64,000 bases of DNA from assembly GCA_034521715.1 (NCBI GenBank), contig JAXHLY010000002.1, forward strand, positions 248,001 to 312,000, given 5' to 3'. The translations under genes and the position numbers were made by a program. The notes below the pieces were generated by a model, which made no database searches, was not told the DNA's origin, and saw nothing but the letters and a program-made list of their open reading frames with translations. The stretch comes from Methylohalomonas sp034521715. Its GTDB lineage: Bacteria; Pseudomonadota; Gammaproteobacteria; Methylohalomonadales; Methylohalomonadaceae. Shown in pieces: positions 20,151-29,727 of this stretch. The first letter of the stretch is position 1. Each line of letters begins with the position of its first letter.

Positions 20151-20175
20151 TATACTTAATTCAATCGATGACCAC
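20148..20175. repeat. short repeat-like sequence at the rsmI 3' end
   Basis: The sequence ctggggacagtatacttaat follows directly on the last recognisable rsmI codons. From memory it resembles intergenic sequences near REP-associated tyrosine transposases in gammaproteobacteria. A similar start, aggggacatttccattctg, follows bamD at 59213. No transposase gene is present. The remaining bases to 20260 hold nothing recognisable. Confidence 0.35.
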
Positions 20176-20260
20176 GGCAACCTGAGTCGATCCTCAGCCT
20201 ACTGTCTCAATGGCACGAGTACTGCTTGCGGTGTGAATCGGACTGCAGGACACTGTCATG

Positions 20261-20623
20261 GCGGAAAGTCGGCCGGACAATCGCTCTGTTTCGACAGGGA
20301 GGAAAGTCCGGGCTCCACAGGGCAGGGTGCCAGATAACTTCTGGACGGCGTGAGCCGATGGAAAGTGCCACAGAAAATATACCGCCTTGCCGCCAGCGGT
20401 GGGGTAAGGGTGAAATGGTGCGGTAAGAGCGCACCGCGCAACGGGTAACCGTTGTGGCAGGGCAAACCCCACCCGGAGCAAGACCAAGTAGAGGGGCACG
20501 GCGCCTGAGCGCCGGAGCGTGGCCCGCGCTGCCCCGGGTAGGTCGCATAAGGTGTGCGGTGACGGGCATCCCAGATGAATGATTGTCCCCGACAGAACCC
20601 GGCTTACAGGCCGGCTTTCCGCC
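20261..20623 (+). ncRNA. rnpB: RNase P RNA, bacterial type A
   Basis: This is the catalytic RNA of RNase P, which removes 5' leaders from pre-tRNAs. Hallmarks in order are the P1 strand GCGGAAAGTCGGCCGG (20261), GAGGAAAGTCCGGGCTCC (20300-20318), and the conserved AGGTCGCATAAGG segment. ATGAATGATTGTCCCCGACA (20576-20595) and ACCCGGCTTACAGGCCGGC (20597-20615) close it. The 3' strand CCGGCTTTCCGC pairs with the start to form P1. Its place between rsmI and mraZ is the same as in Pseudomonas. The ends are set from the P1 pairing. Confidence 0.95.
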
Positions 20624-20639
20624 CTCTATTCTTGACGGC

Positions 20640-20812
20640 AGTATCAGCACATATCCTTGTTAGGCCTACTTTAACTCGCACGGTTCCAAGTTAATGATAT
20701 AAATAAATTTATTATTTGTATCGACTATGTCCTATTGGCCGATTTTTGATCTTTTTCTTCTCTAAGTCACTGTTCAAAAAGCGAGAATTTCTTCCGCAAA
20801 TGCAAAAGTTTG
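20640..20812. other. AT-rich leader region upstream of the dcw promoter
   Basis: About 170 bases between rnpB and the mraZ promoter are much richer in A and T than the rest of the window (for example ataaataaatttattatttg at 20699-20718). No gene fits. It may act as an UP-like element or hold further promoters for the division cluster. The run ttctctaag near 20757-20766 is not a clear terminator for rnpB. Confidence 0.45.
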
Positions 20813-20813
20813 C

Positions 20814-20843
20814 TTGACACTACTGGCACGCAGTTCCTATAGT
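20814..20843 (+). promoter_or_regulatory. sigma70-type promoter of the dcw cluster
   Basis: TTGACA (20814-20819), an 18-base spacer and TATAGT (20838-20843) form a strong promoter 61 bases before the mraZ start. It sits directly upstream of the MraZ operator repeats, as in other gammaproteobacteria. Confidence 0.8.
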
Positions 20844-20850
20844 TCATGAG

Positions 20851-20875
20851 TGGGGAATTGTGGGGCAATGTGGTT
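20851..20875 (+). promoter_or_regulatory. MraZ operator (three TGGGG-type direct repeats)
   Basis: TGGGGaattg, TGGGGcaatg, TGGtt lie at exact ten-base spacing (20851, 20861, 20871), the known MraZ-binding arrangement. It lies between the -10 box and the mraZ start, so MraZ probably represses its own operon here. The third repeat is degenerate. Confidence 0.75.
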
Positions 20876-20903
20876 TAAATAGTGGTGATTTCGGGAGAGG
20901 CAC

Positions 20904-21372
20904 GTGTTCCGGGGCTTAAGCTCACTCAGCATCGACAGCAAGGGTCGTATGGCCGTCCCCAGCCGCTACCGCGAGCGACTCGCGGCCGAGATGGCCGACG
21001 GTGCGTCTCGTACTGACGCTGAGCCCGCTGGATCGGTCATTGTGGCTGTACCCCCTGCCCGAATGGGAAATCATTGAAGCCAAGCTGGCGGCGCTGTCCG
21101 ATTTCGAAATCCAGAGCCGCCGCACCAAACAGATGATGCGCGGTTATGCCAGCGAGTGCCAGCTGGACGGCCAGGGCCGCATTCTGCTGCCCCAGGAGCT
21201 GCGCGATTACGCCGGCCTGCACAAGGACATCATCCTGCTCGGCCAGGGCAATAAATTCGAACTGTGGGATGCCGGTGCCTGGAACGAGCAGCGTGATGCC
21301 TGGCTGCGCGCCGTTGGCGATGGCGGCGGCAACGGCGAGCCGCCCGAGGCGCTGCGATCGCTGTCGCTGTAA
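20904..21372 (+). CDS. mraZ: dcw-cluster transcriptional regulator MraZ, one frameshift
   Basis: MraZ is a ring-forming DNA-binding protein with two SpoVT-AbrB domains. The first is FRGLSSLSIDSKGRMAVPSR and the second ECQLDGQGRILLPQELRDYA. It represses the division and cell-wall cluster that it heads. The GTG start at 20904 is supported by GGAGAGG five bases upstream and the conserved N-terminus. A one-base indel near 21000 (GACGGTGCGTCTC) joins the N-terminal frame to RLVLTLSPLDRSLWLYPLPE. Reconstructed length about 156 residues. Confidence 0.9.
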
Positions 21373-21435
21373 ACAACGGCGGACGCGCGACGGTGATGGT
21401 CCATCGACAGGTACCGGACTGAGCAGCGCTGGCTG

Positions 21436-22406
21436 ATGGTGAGATCAGTGGCGGCGACAGCCATGTAGCCGGTACTGCTGGATGCGGTACTGGCCGGGCT
21501 GGCCGTGCGGCCGGATGGTCATTACGTCGACGCCACTTTCGGCCGCGGTGGCCACAGTGCCGCCATGACTGAAGCGACTGAATGAGTCGAGGGTCGGCTG
21601 CTGGCCCTGGACCGCGATCCGGAGGCGGTCGCCGCGGCGCGCCAGCGCTATGCCGACGACAGCCGGGTCACAGTGACAAAGGCTTCATTCAGCCTGCTCG
21701 CGCAGGCAGTCGAGACAGCGGGAATGATGGGACAGGTTACATGGGCTGCTGCTCGATCTGGGCGTATCGTCGCCCCAGCTCGATGACCCCGAGCGCGGCT
21801 TCAGCTTCACGCATGACGGTCCGCTCGATATGCGCATGGATCCCGGACGCCGGCGAGCCGGTGAGCCGAACTGGCTGATGCGTCGCGGAAGAAGCCGACA
21901 TCAAGCGCGGGTACTGCGCGACTATGGCGATGAAACGCCATGCCGGTCGCATCGCCCGGGCGATCGTGCAGCGCCCGCGAGCAAGCAGCCGATTACGACG
22001 CACGCCACGAACTGGCCGACATCGTCAGCGCAGGCGGTGCCGAAACGATTCCACGAACCGGGCCGGCATCCGGCAACGAAAACATTCCAGGCACTGCGCA
22101 TTTTCATCAACCGTGAACTGGATGAGCTGCGCGCGGTTCTGCCGCAGGCGCTGGATGTGCTGGCGCCGGCGGCCGGCTGGTAGTCATCAGCTTTCATTCG
22201 CTCGAGGATCGCATCGTCAAGCGTTTCCTGCGCGACGCAAGCCGCGGCGATCCGTATCCCGCCGAACTGCCGGTACCGGCCGACGCCCTGCAGCCGCAGC
22301 TGAAGCTGATCGGCGGCGCACACCGGCCCGACGCCGACTGAGGTCGACTGCCAATCCGCGCGCCCGCAGCGCCGTACTGCGGGTCGCCGAGAGGTGCGCG
22401 GCATGA
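21436..22406 (+). CDS. rsmH: 16S rRNA N4-methyltransferase (C1402), heavily frameshifted
   Basis: RsmH (MraW) methylates N4 of C1402, the same base acted on by rsmI upstream. Pieces in several frames are PVLLDAVLAGLAV, the SAM motif VDATFGRGGHSAA, LLALDRDPEAVAAARQRY, LLLDLGVSSPQLDDPERGFS, GPLDMRMDP, ALRIFINRELDELRAVLPQA and VISFHSLEDRIVKRFLRD. At least five indels separate them, including an in-frame TAG near 21466. The true end is the frame reading NPRARSAVLRVAERCAA with TGA at 22404-22406, overlapping ftsL. The start is uncertain. Confidence 0.85.
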
Positions 22407-22666
22407 GGCTGGCGGGTGTGGGCCTGTTGCTGGCCGCGGTGCTGGTTTCCGCCCTGCTGGTAGTGCAGGCGCGGCATCAGTCACGGGTCGTATTCGCGGA
22501 GATCCAGGCACTGGAAAACAGGCGTGATGCATTGAATGAGGAGTGGGGCCGGCTGCAACTCGAGCAGAGCACCTGGGCCATGGCCAGCCGCATCGAAAAT
22601 CTGGCGCGGACCCGGCTGGAAATGCGTTCGCCCGCGCCGGAGCAATTGATATTGGTGCCGCAGTGA
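22403..22666 (+). CDS. ftsL: cell division protein FtsL
   Basis: FtsL is a small bitopic membrane protein of 87 residues. It has a short cytoplasmic end, one membrane helix (residues 4-21) and a periplasmic coiled coil (SRVVFAEIQALENRRDALNE). It forms the FtsQLB complex that activates FtsWI. The start at 22403 overlaps the rsmH stop, and its stop overlaps the ftsI GTG. The coiled coil, its place and ELILVPQ-like end identify it, as FtsL sequences are poorly conserved. Confidence 0.9.
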   Translation: MRLAGVGLLLAAVLVSALLVVQARHQSRVVFAEIQALENRRDALNEEWGRLQLEQSTWAMASRIENLARTRLEMRSPAPEQLILVPQ

Positions 22667-24406
22667 AACAGCAGCAACTGCATCGCGACTACCCATTGCG
22701 CCGCTGGCTGGTGCTGGGGCTTTTTGCCGCCGGCGTTCTGCTGTTAATAGGCCGCGCCGTGGATCTGCAGCTCAAGCACAAGGAATTTCTGAAAAACCAC
22801 GGCGACGCGCGGGCCCTGCGCGTGGTCGATATTCCGGCCAACCGCGGCATGATTACCGACCGTCACGGTGAACCACTGGCCATGAGTATCTCGGTGGACT
22901 CGATCTGGGCCGTGCCGCGGCAACTGCTGGATGCCCCGCGCTTTGATGAACTGGCGGAATTGCTCGGCTATGCCGGCCGCGATCTGCGCCAGACGCTGAC
23001 TGATCGGCTGGATCGCGAATTCGTATATCTGCGCCGGCATGCGGATCCGCAGACCGTCGCGAAAATGAGGGAACTGGGCATTGCCGGGGTATATACGCAG
23101 CGGGAATACCGGCGCTATTACCCCGCCGGCGAGGTGACCGCGCATCTGATCGGTTTTACCAACGTCGATGATATCGGCCAGGAGGGCATGGAGCTGGCCT
23201 ACAACGACTGGCTGCAGGGCACGCCCGGCGCCAAGCGTGTGCTGAAGGACCGTCTACGGGCGTACGGTGGAAAATGTCGAGAGCATTCGTGCACCGGACC
23301 CGGGCGAGCCGCTGGTACTGAGTATTGACCGGCGCCTGCAGTACCTGGCCTACCTCGAACTCAAGGCTGTGGTCACCCATTACCAGGCCCGCAGTGGAAC
23401 CATTGTTCTGCTGGATGTGGATACCGGCGAGGTGCTGGCCATGGCCAGTCAGCCTTCCTACAACCCGAATAACCGCACTGGCTTGCAATCCGACGCCCTG
23501 CGCAACCGTGCAATGACTGATGTGTTTGAACCCGGCTCGACCATCAAGCCGTTTACCATCGCCGCGGCGCTCGAGTCGGGTCTTTATGAAGCCGATGAAA
23601 CACTCGATACCGCCCCCGGTTATTACCGGGTCGGTGGCCACACGATCCGGGATCACCGCGATTACGGTGTTCTGGATCTGACGGGAATTATCAGGAAATC
23701 GAGCAACGTCGGTGCCAGCAAGATAGCACTGTCACTGGAGAGTGACCGGCTCTGGAGCATGTTCGACCGGCTGGGCCTGGGGCGTATTACCGGCACCGGT
23801 TTCCCCGGCGAGGCCGGTGGCCGCCTGAGCACGCCGGGCGGCTGGTCGGATGTCGAATTGGCCACGGCGGCATTCGGTTACGGTCTTTCCGTTACCGCGG
23901 TGCAGTTGGCGCAGGCTTACGCGACACTCGGCGCCGGCGGTGTTCAGCGACCGGTGTCATTGCTGCGCCAGGATGCCGGCGTTAATGGCGGGCGCGTCAT
24001 GCCGGCGGCGGTGGCACGACAGGTGGTGGGCATGCTCGAAGGCGTGGTCACGGCCGATGGCACCGGCAGCCGCGCCGCTATCAAGGGTTATCGTGTTGCC
24101 GGCAAGACCGGCACCGTGCACAAGGCCACCGCCGGCGGTTACGCCACCGACCGCTACCTGTCGGTGTTTGCCGGGCTGGCGCCGGCGAGCCGACCGCGCC
24201 TGGCGCTGGTGGTCATGATCGACGAGCCACAGGGCGAATATTACGGCGGCATTGTGGCGGCACCGGTGTTCTCGCGGGTCATGGCCGATGCCCTGCGGCT
24301 GCTGAATTTGCCGCCGGATGATCTGCCGGCACTGTCGCCAAGCCATCGCGCGGCGTTGATCGCCCAGCGCCCGGATGATGACGCCGCCGGGGAGTCGGCC
24401 CGATGA
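22663..24406 (+). CDS. ftsI: septal peptidoglycan transpeptidase FtsI (PBP3), one frameshift
   Basis: FtsI cross-links septal peptidoglycan together with FtsW. An N-terminal membrane anchor (residues 15-33) is followed by the non-catalytic dimer domain (IPANRGMITDRHGEPLAMS). The transpeptidase domain has the active serine in EPGSTIKPF, the SSN motif in RKSSNVGASK and KTG in VAGKTGTVHK. Near 23255 an extra base shifts the frame just before TVENVESIRAPDPGEPL. The joined protein is about 580 residues. The GTG start and the ATGA end overlap both neighbours. Confidence 0.92.
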
Positions 24407-25901
24407 TGGCCGCTGAAACACTGCAACCGGGCATGCCGCTCAGCCAGTTGCTGGCCGGCCGGGCCAGTGTACCGATCAACGCCGATGTACATGTCAGCGG
24501 CGTGGCACTGGACAGTCGTTGCGTCAAGCCGGGCGATGTTTTCCTGGCCTGTCGCGGCAGCCGTGCTCGACGGCCGCGCGTTCATTGCCGATGCCCTCCA
24601 CCACGGCGCAGTTGCCGTAGTGGTGGATGAGGAAGTACCGGAAGCCCTGGCGCGGCAGAACGTGCCCGCCGTGGCGGTCACCGGGCTCGCGCAGCGGGCG
24701 GGCGAGATCGCTGCCCGCTTTTACGGCGATCCCAGCGCCGGCATGAAAGTGGCGGGCATCACTGGTACCAACGGCAAAACCAGCATCGCCAGTTACTGCG
24801 CCCAGGCGCTGGCAGCCCTGGATACTGCCTGCGGACTGTTCGGTACGCTGGGTTACGGCCGCTATGGCGAGCTGCAGCCGGCGACCACCACCACGCCGGA
24901 CCCGATCACCCTGCAGCGCATGCTGGCCGAACTCCACGCTGACGGCGTCGGCCATGTGGTAATGGAAGTATCTTCCCACGCGCTTGAACAGGGCCGTGTC
25001 AACGGCACGGTCTTTGATATTGCAGTATTCACCAATCTCAGCCGCGATCATCTTGATTATCACGCCGGCATGGATGCCTATGCCGCCGCCAAGCGTCGCC
25101 TGTTTGACTGGCCGGGGCTGCAGAGCGGGCTGGTGAATATTGATGACGCGTTCGGTCGTGAGTTACTCAAGACCGGCGATAAGCGGCTGCTCGGTTACAG
25201 TCCCGGATGCACCGGCATGCCGATTCTGTATGCCGCAATCGCTGTATCGCTCCCGTACCGGCCATGATGTCTGGCGGTGTCCAAACGCCCTGGGGTCAGG
25301 GTTCGATCACGGTGAGCCTGACCGGCTCGTTCAATGCGATGAATGTGCTGGCAACAGTGGGTGTGTTGTGCTTGCTGGATGTCCCGTTCGCATCCGCTCT
25401 GAAAAGCCTTGAAAGCATACATTCCGCACCGGGCCGCATGCAGTTGCTTGGTGGTAACGGCCAGCCACTGGTCGTCGTCGACTATGCCCACACACCGGAT
25501 GCCCTGGCGCAGGTGCTTGACAGCCTGCGTGCCGATTGCTGCGGCAAGCTTTGGTGCGTGTTCGGCTGTGGCGGCGAACGCGATATCGGCAAACGGCCGC
25601 TGATGGCTGCCGGCGGCCGAGGCACACGCCGACCGCATTGCTCGTGACCAGTGACAATCCACGTGCTGAAGACCCGGCCAGGATTATCGAGACCATTCGC
25701 GCCGGACTGTCGCAGACCGAATCAGCCCAGGTCGAACCGGATCGGGCGCGCGCGATTGCCGGCGCTATCAGTCAGGCTGACAGTGACGACACGATTCTGA
25801 TCGCCGGCAAGGGCCATGAAACCTATCAGGAGATCGCCGGTGAGCGTTATCCATTCAGCGACAGCCAGGTGGTGCAGACATGTTTGCGGGATCGCCGATG
25901 A
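24403..25901 (+). CDS. murE: UDP-MurNAc-tripeptide synthetase MurE, several frameshifts
   Basis: MurE adds meso-diaminopimelate to UDP-MurNAc-Ala-Glu. The ATP loop is ITGTNGKTSIASY, and further blocks are MEVSSHALEQGRV, FTNLSRDHLDYH and VVDYAHTPDAL. The C-terminal DNPRAEDP is the signature for meso-DAP rather than lysine. Breaks lie near 24560, in 25200-25270 and near 25615-25640 (at least four indels). Joined length is about 500 residues. ATGA overlaps couple it to ftsI and murF. Confidence 0.9.
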
Positions 25902-27253
25902 TCGCCATGCACACACAGGAGCTGGCGCGGTTATTGACCGGTGAACCGTTCGGCGACAATGTCGAGTTCCGCGGTGCCAGTACCGATACCCGCAAGCTGC
26001 AGGGCGGCGAACTGTTTATCGCCCTGCGCGGTCCGCATTTCGACGGCCATGATTTTATGCCATACCGCAGGTACGGCCGGCGCGCGTGCCGTGCTGGTTG
26101 AGCGGGAAGCTGGACTCGATCTGCCGCGGCGTGGTGGTGCCGGATACCCGTCCGGCGATGGGCACGCTGGCATCGCACTGGCGTCACCGTTTCCAGTGCC
26201 CGTTGATCGCCATAACCGGCAGCAACGGCAAGACCACCGTCAAGGAAATGCTGCGTGCCATTCTGGGCGGGCATGGCCGGGTGTTGTGCACCAGCGGCAA
26301 TCTCAATAACGATATCGGTGTGCCGCTGACGCTATACGAGCTGGATGCGGAGCATGATTATGCGGTCATCGAAATGGGTGCCAACCACCCCGGTGAAATC
26401 GATTACCTGACCCGTGTGGCGCGGCCGGATATCGCACTGATTACCCAGTGTGCACCGGCGCATCTCGAAGGCTTCGGCAGTGTCGAGGGTGTTGCGCGCG
26501 CCAAGGGCGAAATATTCGATGGTCTCGGCAAGGATGGCTGTGCGGTCATTAATGCCGATGATGCGTTCGCCGATCTCTGGCGCCGGCAAAACAGTGATCG
26601 ACGCCGGTTGAGTTTCGGTCTGGCGGCTGACGCCGATGTCCGTGCCACGGATATTGCCGCGAACCACGATGGCGGCCAGTCGTTTCATCTCATCACGCCG
26701 CTCGGCGATACCGATGTCAGCCTGCCGCTGCCGGGCCGGCATAATGTCATGAATGCGCTGGCCGCCGCGGCCGCCGTGACCGCGCTCGAATTCTCGCCGG
26801 AAACGATCGCCACCGGGTTGGCCGGCCTGCAACCGGTCACCGGGCGACTGATCCGCGTTCCCGGCCGCGGCGGCAGTGTCCTTATTGACGACAGTTACAA
26901 CGCCAATCCCGGTTCCCTGGCTGCGGCACTGGAAGTCCTGACAGCCGAACCGGGCCGGCCGTGGCTGGTACTGGGTGATATGGGCGAACTCGGCAGTACT
27001 GCTGCGGCCCTGCATAGTTCCGCGGGCGAACAGGCGCGCGCGCTCGGCGTGGAACGCCTGTACGGCATCGGTGAACTGAGCCGGCACGCGGTGACGGCGT
27101 TCGGTGCCGGTGCCCGGCATTTCGACAGCATGGCCGATCTGATTGACCGGCTTAAGGACGATGCCGGCGAGGGTGTCGTAGTCCTGGTCAAGGGATCGCG
27201 CGCCGCGCCGGATGGAACGTGTCGTTGAAGCACTGCGTGCGGGGGAGGCGTGA
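25898..27253 (+). CDS. murF: UDP-MurNAc-pentapeptide synthetase MurF, several frameshifts
   Basis: MurF adds D-Ala-D-Ala to the tripeptide precursor. The N-terminal domain ends in DTRKLQGGELFIALRGPHFD. The ATP loop is ITGSNGKTTVKEML, followed by VIEMGANHPGEIDYL and the C-terminal VLIDDSYNANPGS. Indels near 26060 and in 26100-26140 break the N-terminal third. Another near 27207 garbles the end, where the other frame reads ARMERVVEALRAGEA and stops at 27251-27253. About 450 residues when joined. mraY follows after three bases. Confidence 0.9.
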
Positions 27254-27256
27254 TCC

Positions 27257-28342
27257 ATGCTGCTCTGGCTGACTGAATACCTGGCCCAGTTCTACAGCGG
27301 CTTCAATGTCTTTCAGTACCTGACGCTGCGTACGATTCTCGGCACGCTGACGTCGCTGATGATCGCGCTGTTTATCGGTCCCTATCTGATCCGGCATCTG
27401 ACGACTTACCAGATCGGTCAGAGCGTGCGCGATGATGGCCCGCAGACCCATTTGACCAAAACCGGCACGCCGACCATGGGCGGTCTGCTGATCCTGATCT
27501 CGATCATGGTCAGCACGCTGTGCTGGGCCGACCTCGGCAACCGTTACGTCTGGCTGGCACTGATTATCACCATACTGTTCGGCATCATCGGCTGGATCGA
27601 TGATTACCGGAAAGTGGTAAACCGTGACCCGCGGGGATTGTCGGCACGCTATAAATATTTCTGGCAGTCGGTGTTCGCTATCGGCGCTGCCATTGTTTTA
27701 TACAAGATGGCGTCGACACCGGCCGAAACCAATCTGCTGATCCCGTTTGCGAAATCACTGAGTATTGATATCGGCGTCGTCGGCTTTGTGCTGCTCGCCT
27801 ATTTTGTAATCGTCGGCAGCAGTAATGCCGTCAATCTCACCGACGGTCTTGACGGTCTTGCCATACTGCCCACCGTCATGGTCGCCGCGGCGCTGGCCAT
27901 TTTTGCCTATGCCGCCGGCAACGCGCGCTTTGCCGGCTACCTGGATATTCCGTTTGTGCTCGGTGTCGGTGAGCTGGCCGTGTTCTGCGGCGCGATGGTC
28001 GGCGCCGGTCTCGGTTTTCTGTGGTTCAACACCTATCCGGCGCAGGTATTCATGGGCGACATCGGTGCACTGGCACTCGGTGCGGCACTGGGTGTCGTCG
28101 CCGTCATGGTCAGGCAGGAACTGATTTTATTCATCATGGCCGGTGTGTTCGTGGTTGAAACCGTATCGGTCATTCTGCAGGTGGCGTCGTACAAACTGAC
28201 GGGCCGGCGCATTTTCCGCATGGCGCCACTGCATCATCACTATGAGCTCAAGGGCTGGCCCGAACCGCGGGTGATCGTCCGCTTCTGGATCATCACCGTC
28301 ATTCTCGTTCTGGTCGGGCTCGCGAGCCTGAAGATCCGGTGA
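27257..28342 (+). CDS. mraY: phospho-N-acetylmuramoyl-pentapeptide-transferase
   Basis: MraY makes lipid I by moving phospho-MurNAc-pentapeptide to undecaprenyl phosphate at the inner membrane. 361 residues, intact, about ten membrane helices. Conserved blocks are DDGPQTHLTKTGTPTMGGLL, the first aspartate pair in GWIDDYRKV, NAVNLTDGLDGLA and the GDIGALALGA region, then MAPLHHHYELKGWPEPR. The start follows murF directly. Confidence 0.97.
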   Translation: MLLWLTEYLAQFYSGFNVFQYLTLRTILGTLTSLMIALFIGPYLIRHLTTYQIGQSVRDDGPQTHLTKTGTPTMGGLLILISIMVSTLCWADLGNRYVWLALIITILFGIIGWIDDYRKVVNRDPRGLSARYKYFWQSVFAIGAAIVLYKMASTPAETNLLIPFAKSLSIDIGVVGFVLLAYFVIVGSSNAVNLTDGLDGLAILPTVMVAAALAIFAYAAGNARFAGYLDIPFVLGVGELAVFCGAMVGAGLGFLWFNTYPAQVFMGDIGALALGAALGVVAVMVRQELILFIMAGVFVVETVSVILQVASYKLTGRRIFRMAPLHHHYELKGWPEPRVIVRFWIITVILVLVGLASLKIR

Positions 28343-29727
28343 GGGAGCCGAGGGCATTGCCGGCAACCGTGGGTACTGAATTGATGATGGCAGAAAACCA
28401 TGCCCAACAGTTTGACAGTGTGATCGTCGGCCTCGGTCTGAGCGGGCTGTCATGCGCGCGTTATCTCGCCGCCCGTGGCGAGACGATCGCCGTTGCCGAT
28501 ACACGCACCAGTCCGCCGCAGCTCGCGACCCTGCGGTCCGAGCTGCCGGAGGTGCCGGTGTACCTCGGTGACCTGGCGGCTGCACCGCTGGCCAACGCCG
28601 GCAGGCTCGTCATCAGCCCGGGCCTGTCTGTTGATGAACCGGCGATCAGCGCGGCGCGTGCAGCCGGTATACCGGTCATGGGTGATATCGAGCTGTTCAG
28701 CCTCGTGGCCACGGCACCGATTGTCGCGGTCACCGGTGCCAACGGCAAAAGCACCGTCACCAGTCTGGTCGCCGACATGGCGCGTACTGCCCAGCAGCGG
28801 GTGGCCGCCGGCGGCAATCTCGCGCCGCCGGCGCTCGATCTGCTGGCCGCGCCGGACGTTGATCTCTATGTGCTCGAGTTGTCGAGTTTCCAGCTCGAGA
28901 CCACTTATTCCCTGAACGCCGCGGCGGCCGTGGTGCTGAATATCAGCGCCGATCACATGGATCGCTATGACAGCATGGACGACTACGCCGCCGCCAAGAC
29001 ACGCATTTACGCCGGCGACGGCGTCATGGTCATCAACCAGGATGACCCGTTGGTCGCCGCCATGCGGCGTCCGGATCGGGACACGCTGATGTTCACCCTC
29101 GGCGATCCGGGCATTGATGATTCGGTTTTCGGCATCCGCAACGGCTGGCTGGTGCGCGGTGCGCAACGGTTGCTGCCGGCCGCCGAGATGGGCATGCGGG
29201 GCTCCCATAACCTCGCCAATGCGCTGGCGGCCCTGGCGCTGGGCAGTGCGATCAATCTGCCGATGGTGGCGATGCTCGAGACACTGCGCCGGTTCAGCGG
29301 CCTGCCGCATCGTTGCCAGTGGGTGGCGAACCGGCATGGCGCCGACTGGTTCGATGATTCCAAGGGCACCAATGTCGGCGCGAGTGTGGCGGCAATCGAG
29401 GGCCTGGCCGGTGACAGCGACGTCATTCTGATCGCCGGCGGCGATGGCAAGGGTGCCGATTTCAGTGAACTTGCCGTGGCCATGATCGGCCGCGTGCACA
29501 CGGCCATCCTGCTGGGCCGCGATGCCGAACGCATCGCCGCAGTGATTCCCGAATCGATCACTGTGCTGCAAGTGGCCGACATGGAAGCGGCCGTGGCCGC
29601 TGCGGTCGAACGGGCGCAAGCCGGTGACAAGGTGCTGCTGTCGCCCGCCTGCGCCAGTCTCGATATGTTCCGTGATTACAAGCAGCGCGGTGAGATCTTC
29701 GCCGCTGCCGTGAGGGCACTCGACTGA
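28339..29727 (+). CDS. murD: UDP-MurNAc-L-alanine--D-glutamate ligase
   Basis: MurD adds D-glutamate to UDP-MurNAc-L-Ala. A Rossmann N-terminus (VIVGLGLSGLSCARYL), the ATP loop AVTGANGKSTVTSLV, LELSSFQLE, and the C-terminal DSKGTNVGASVAAIEG and LIAGGDGKGADF are all present. Intact. The GTG at 28339 overlaps the mraY stop (GTGA) and suggests coupling. Family similarity begins only about 25 codons later, so ATG at 28384 or 28387 is an alternative start. Confidence 0.94.
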   Translation: MREPRALPATVGTELMMAENHAQQFDSVIVGLGLSGLSCARYLAARGETIAVADTRTSPPQLATLRSELPEVPVYLGDLAAAPLANAGRLVISPGLSVDEPAISAARAAGIPVMGDIELFSLVATAPIVAVTGANGKSTVTSLVADMARTAQQRVAAGGNLAPPALDLLAAPDVDLYVLELSSFQLETTYSLNAAAAVVLNISADHMDRYDSMDDYAAAKTRIYAGDGVMVINQDDPLVAAMRRPDRDTLMFTLGDPGIDDSVFGIRNGWLVRGAQRLLPAAEMGMRGSHNLANALAALALGSAINLPMVAMLETLRRFSGLPHRCQWVANRHGADWFDDSKGTNVGASVAAIEGLAGDSDVILIAGGDGKGADFSELAVAMIGRVHTAILLGRDAERIAAVIPESITVLQVADMEAAVAAAVERAQAGDKVLLSPACASLDMFRDYKQRGEIFAAAVRALD

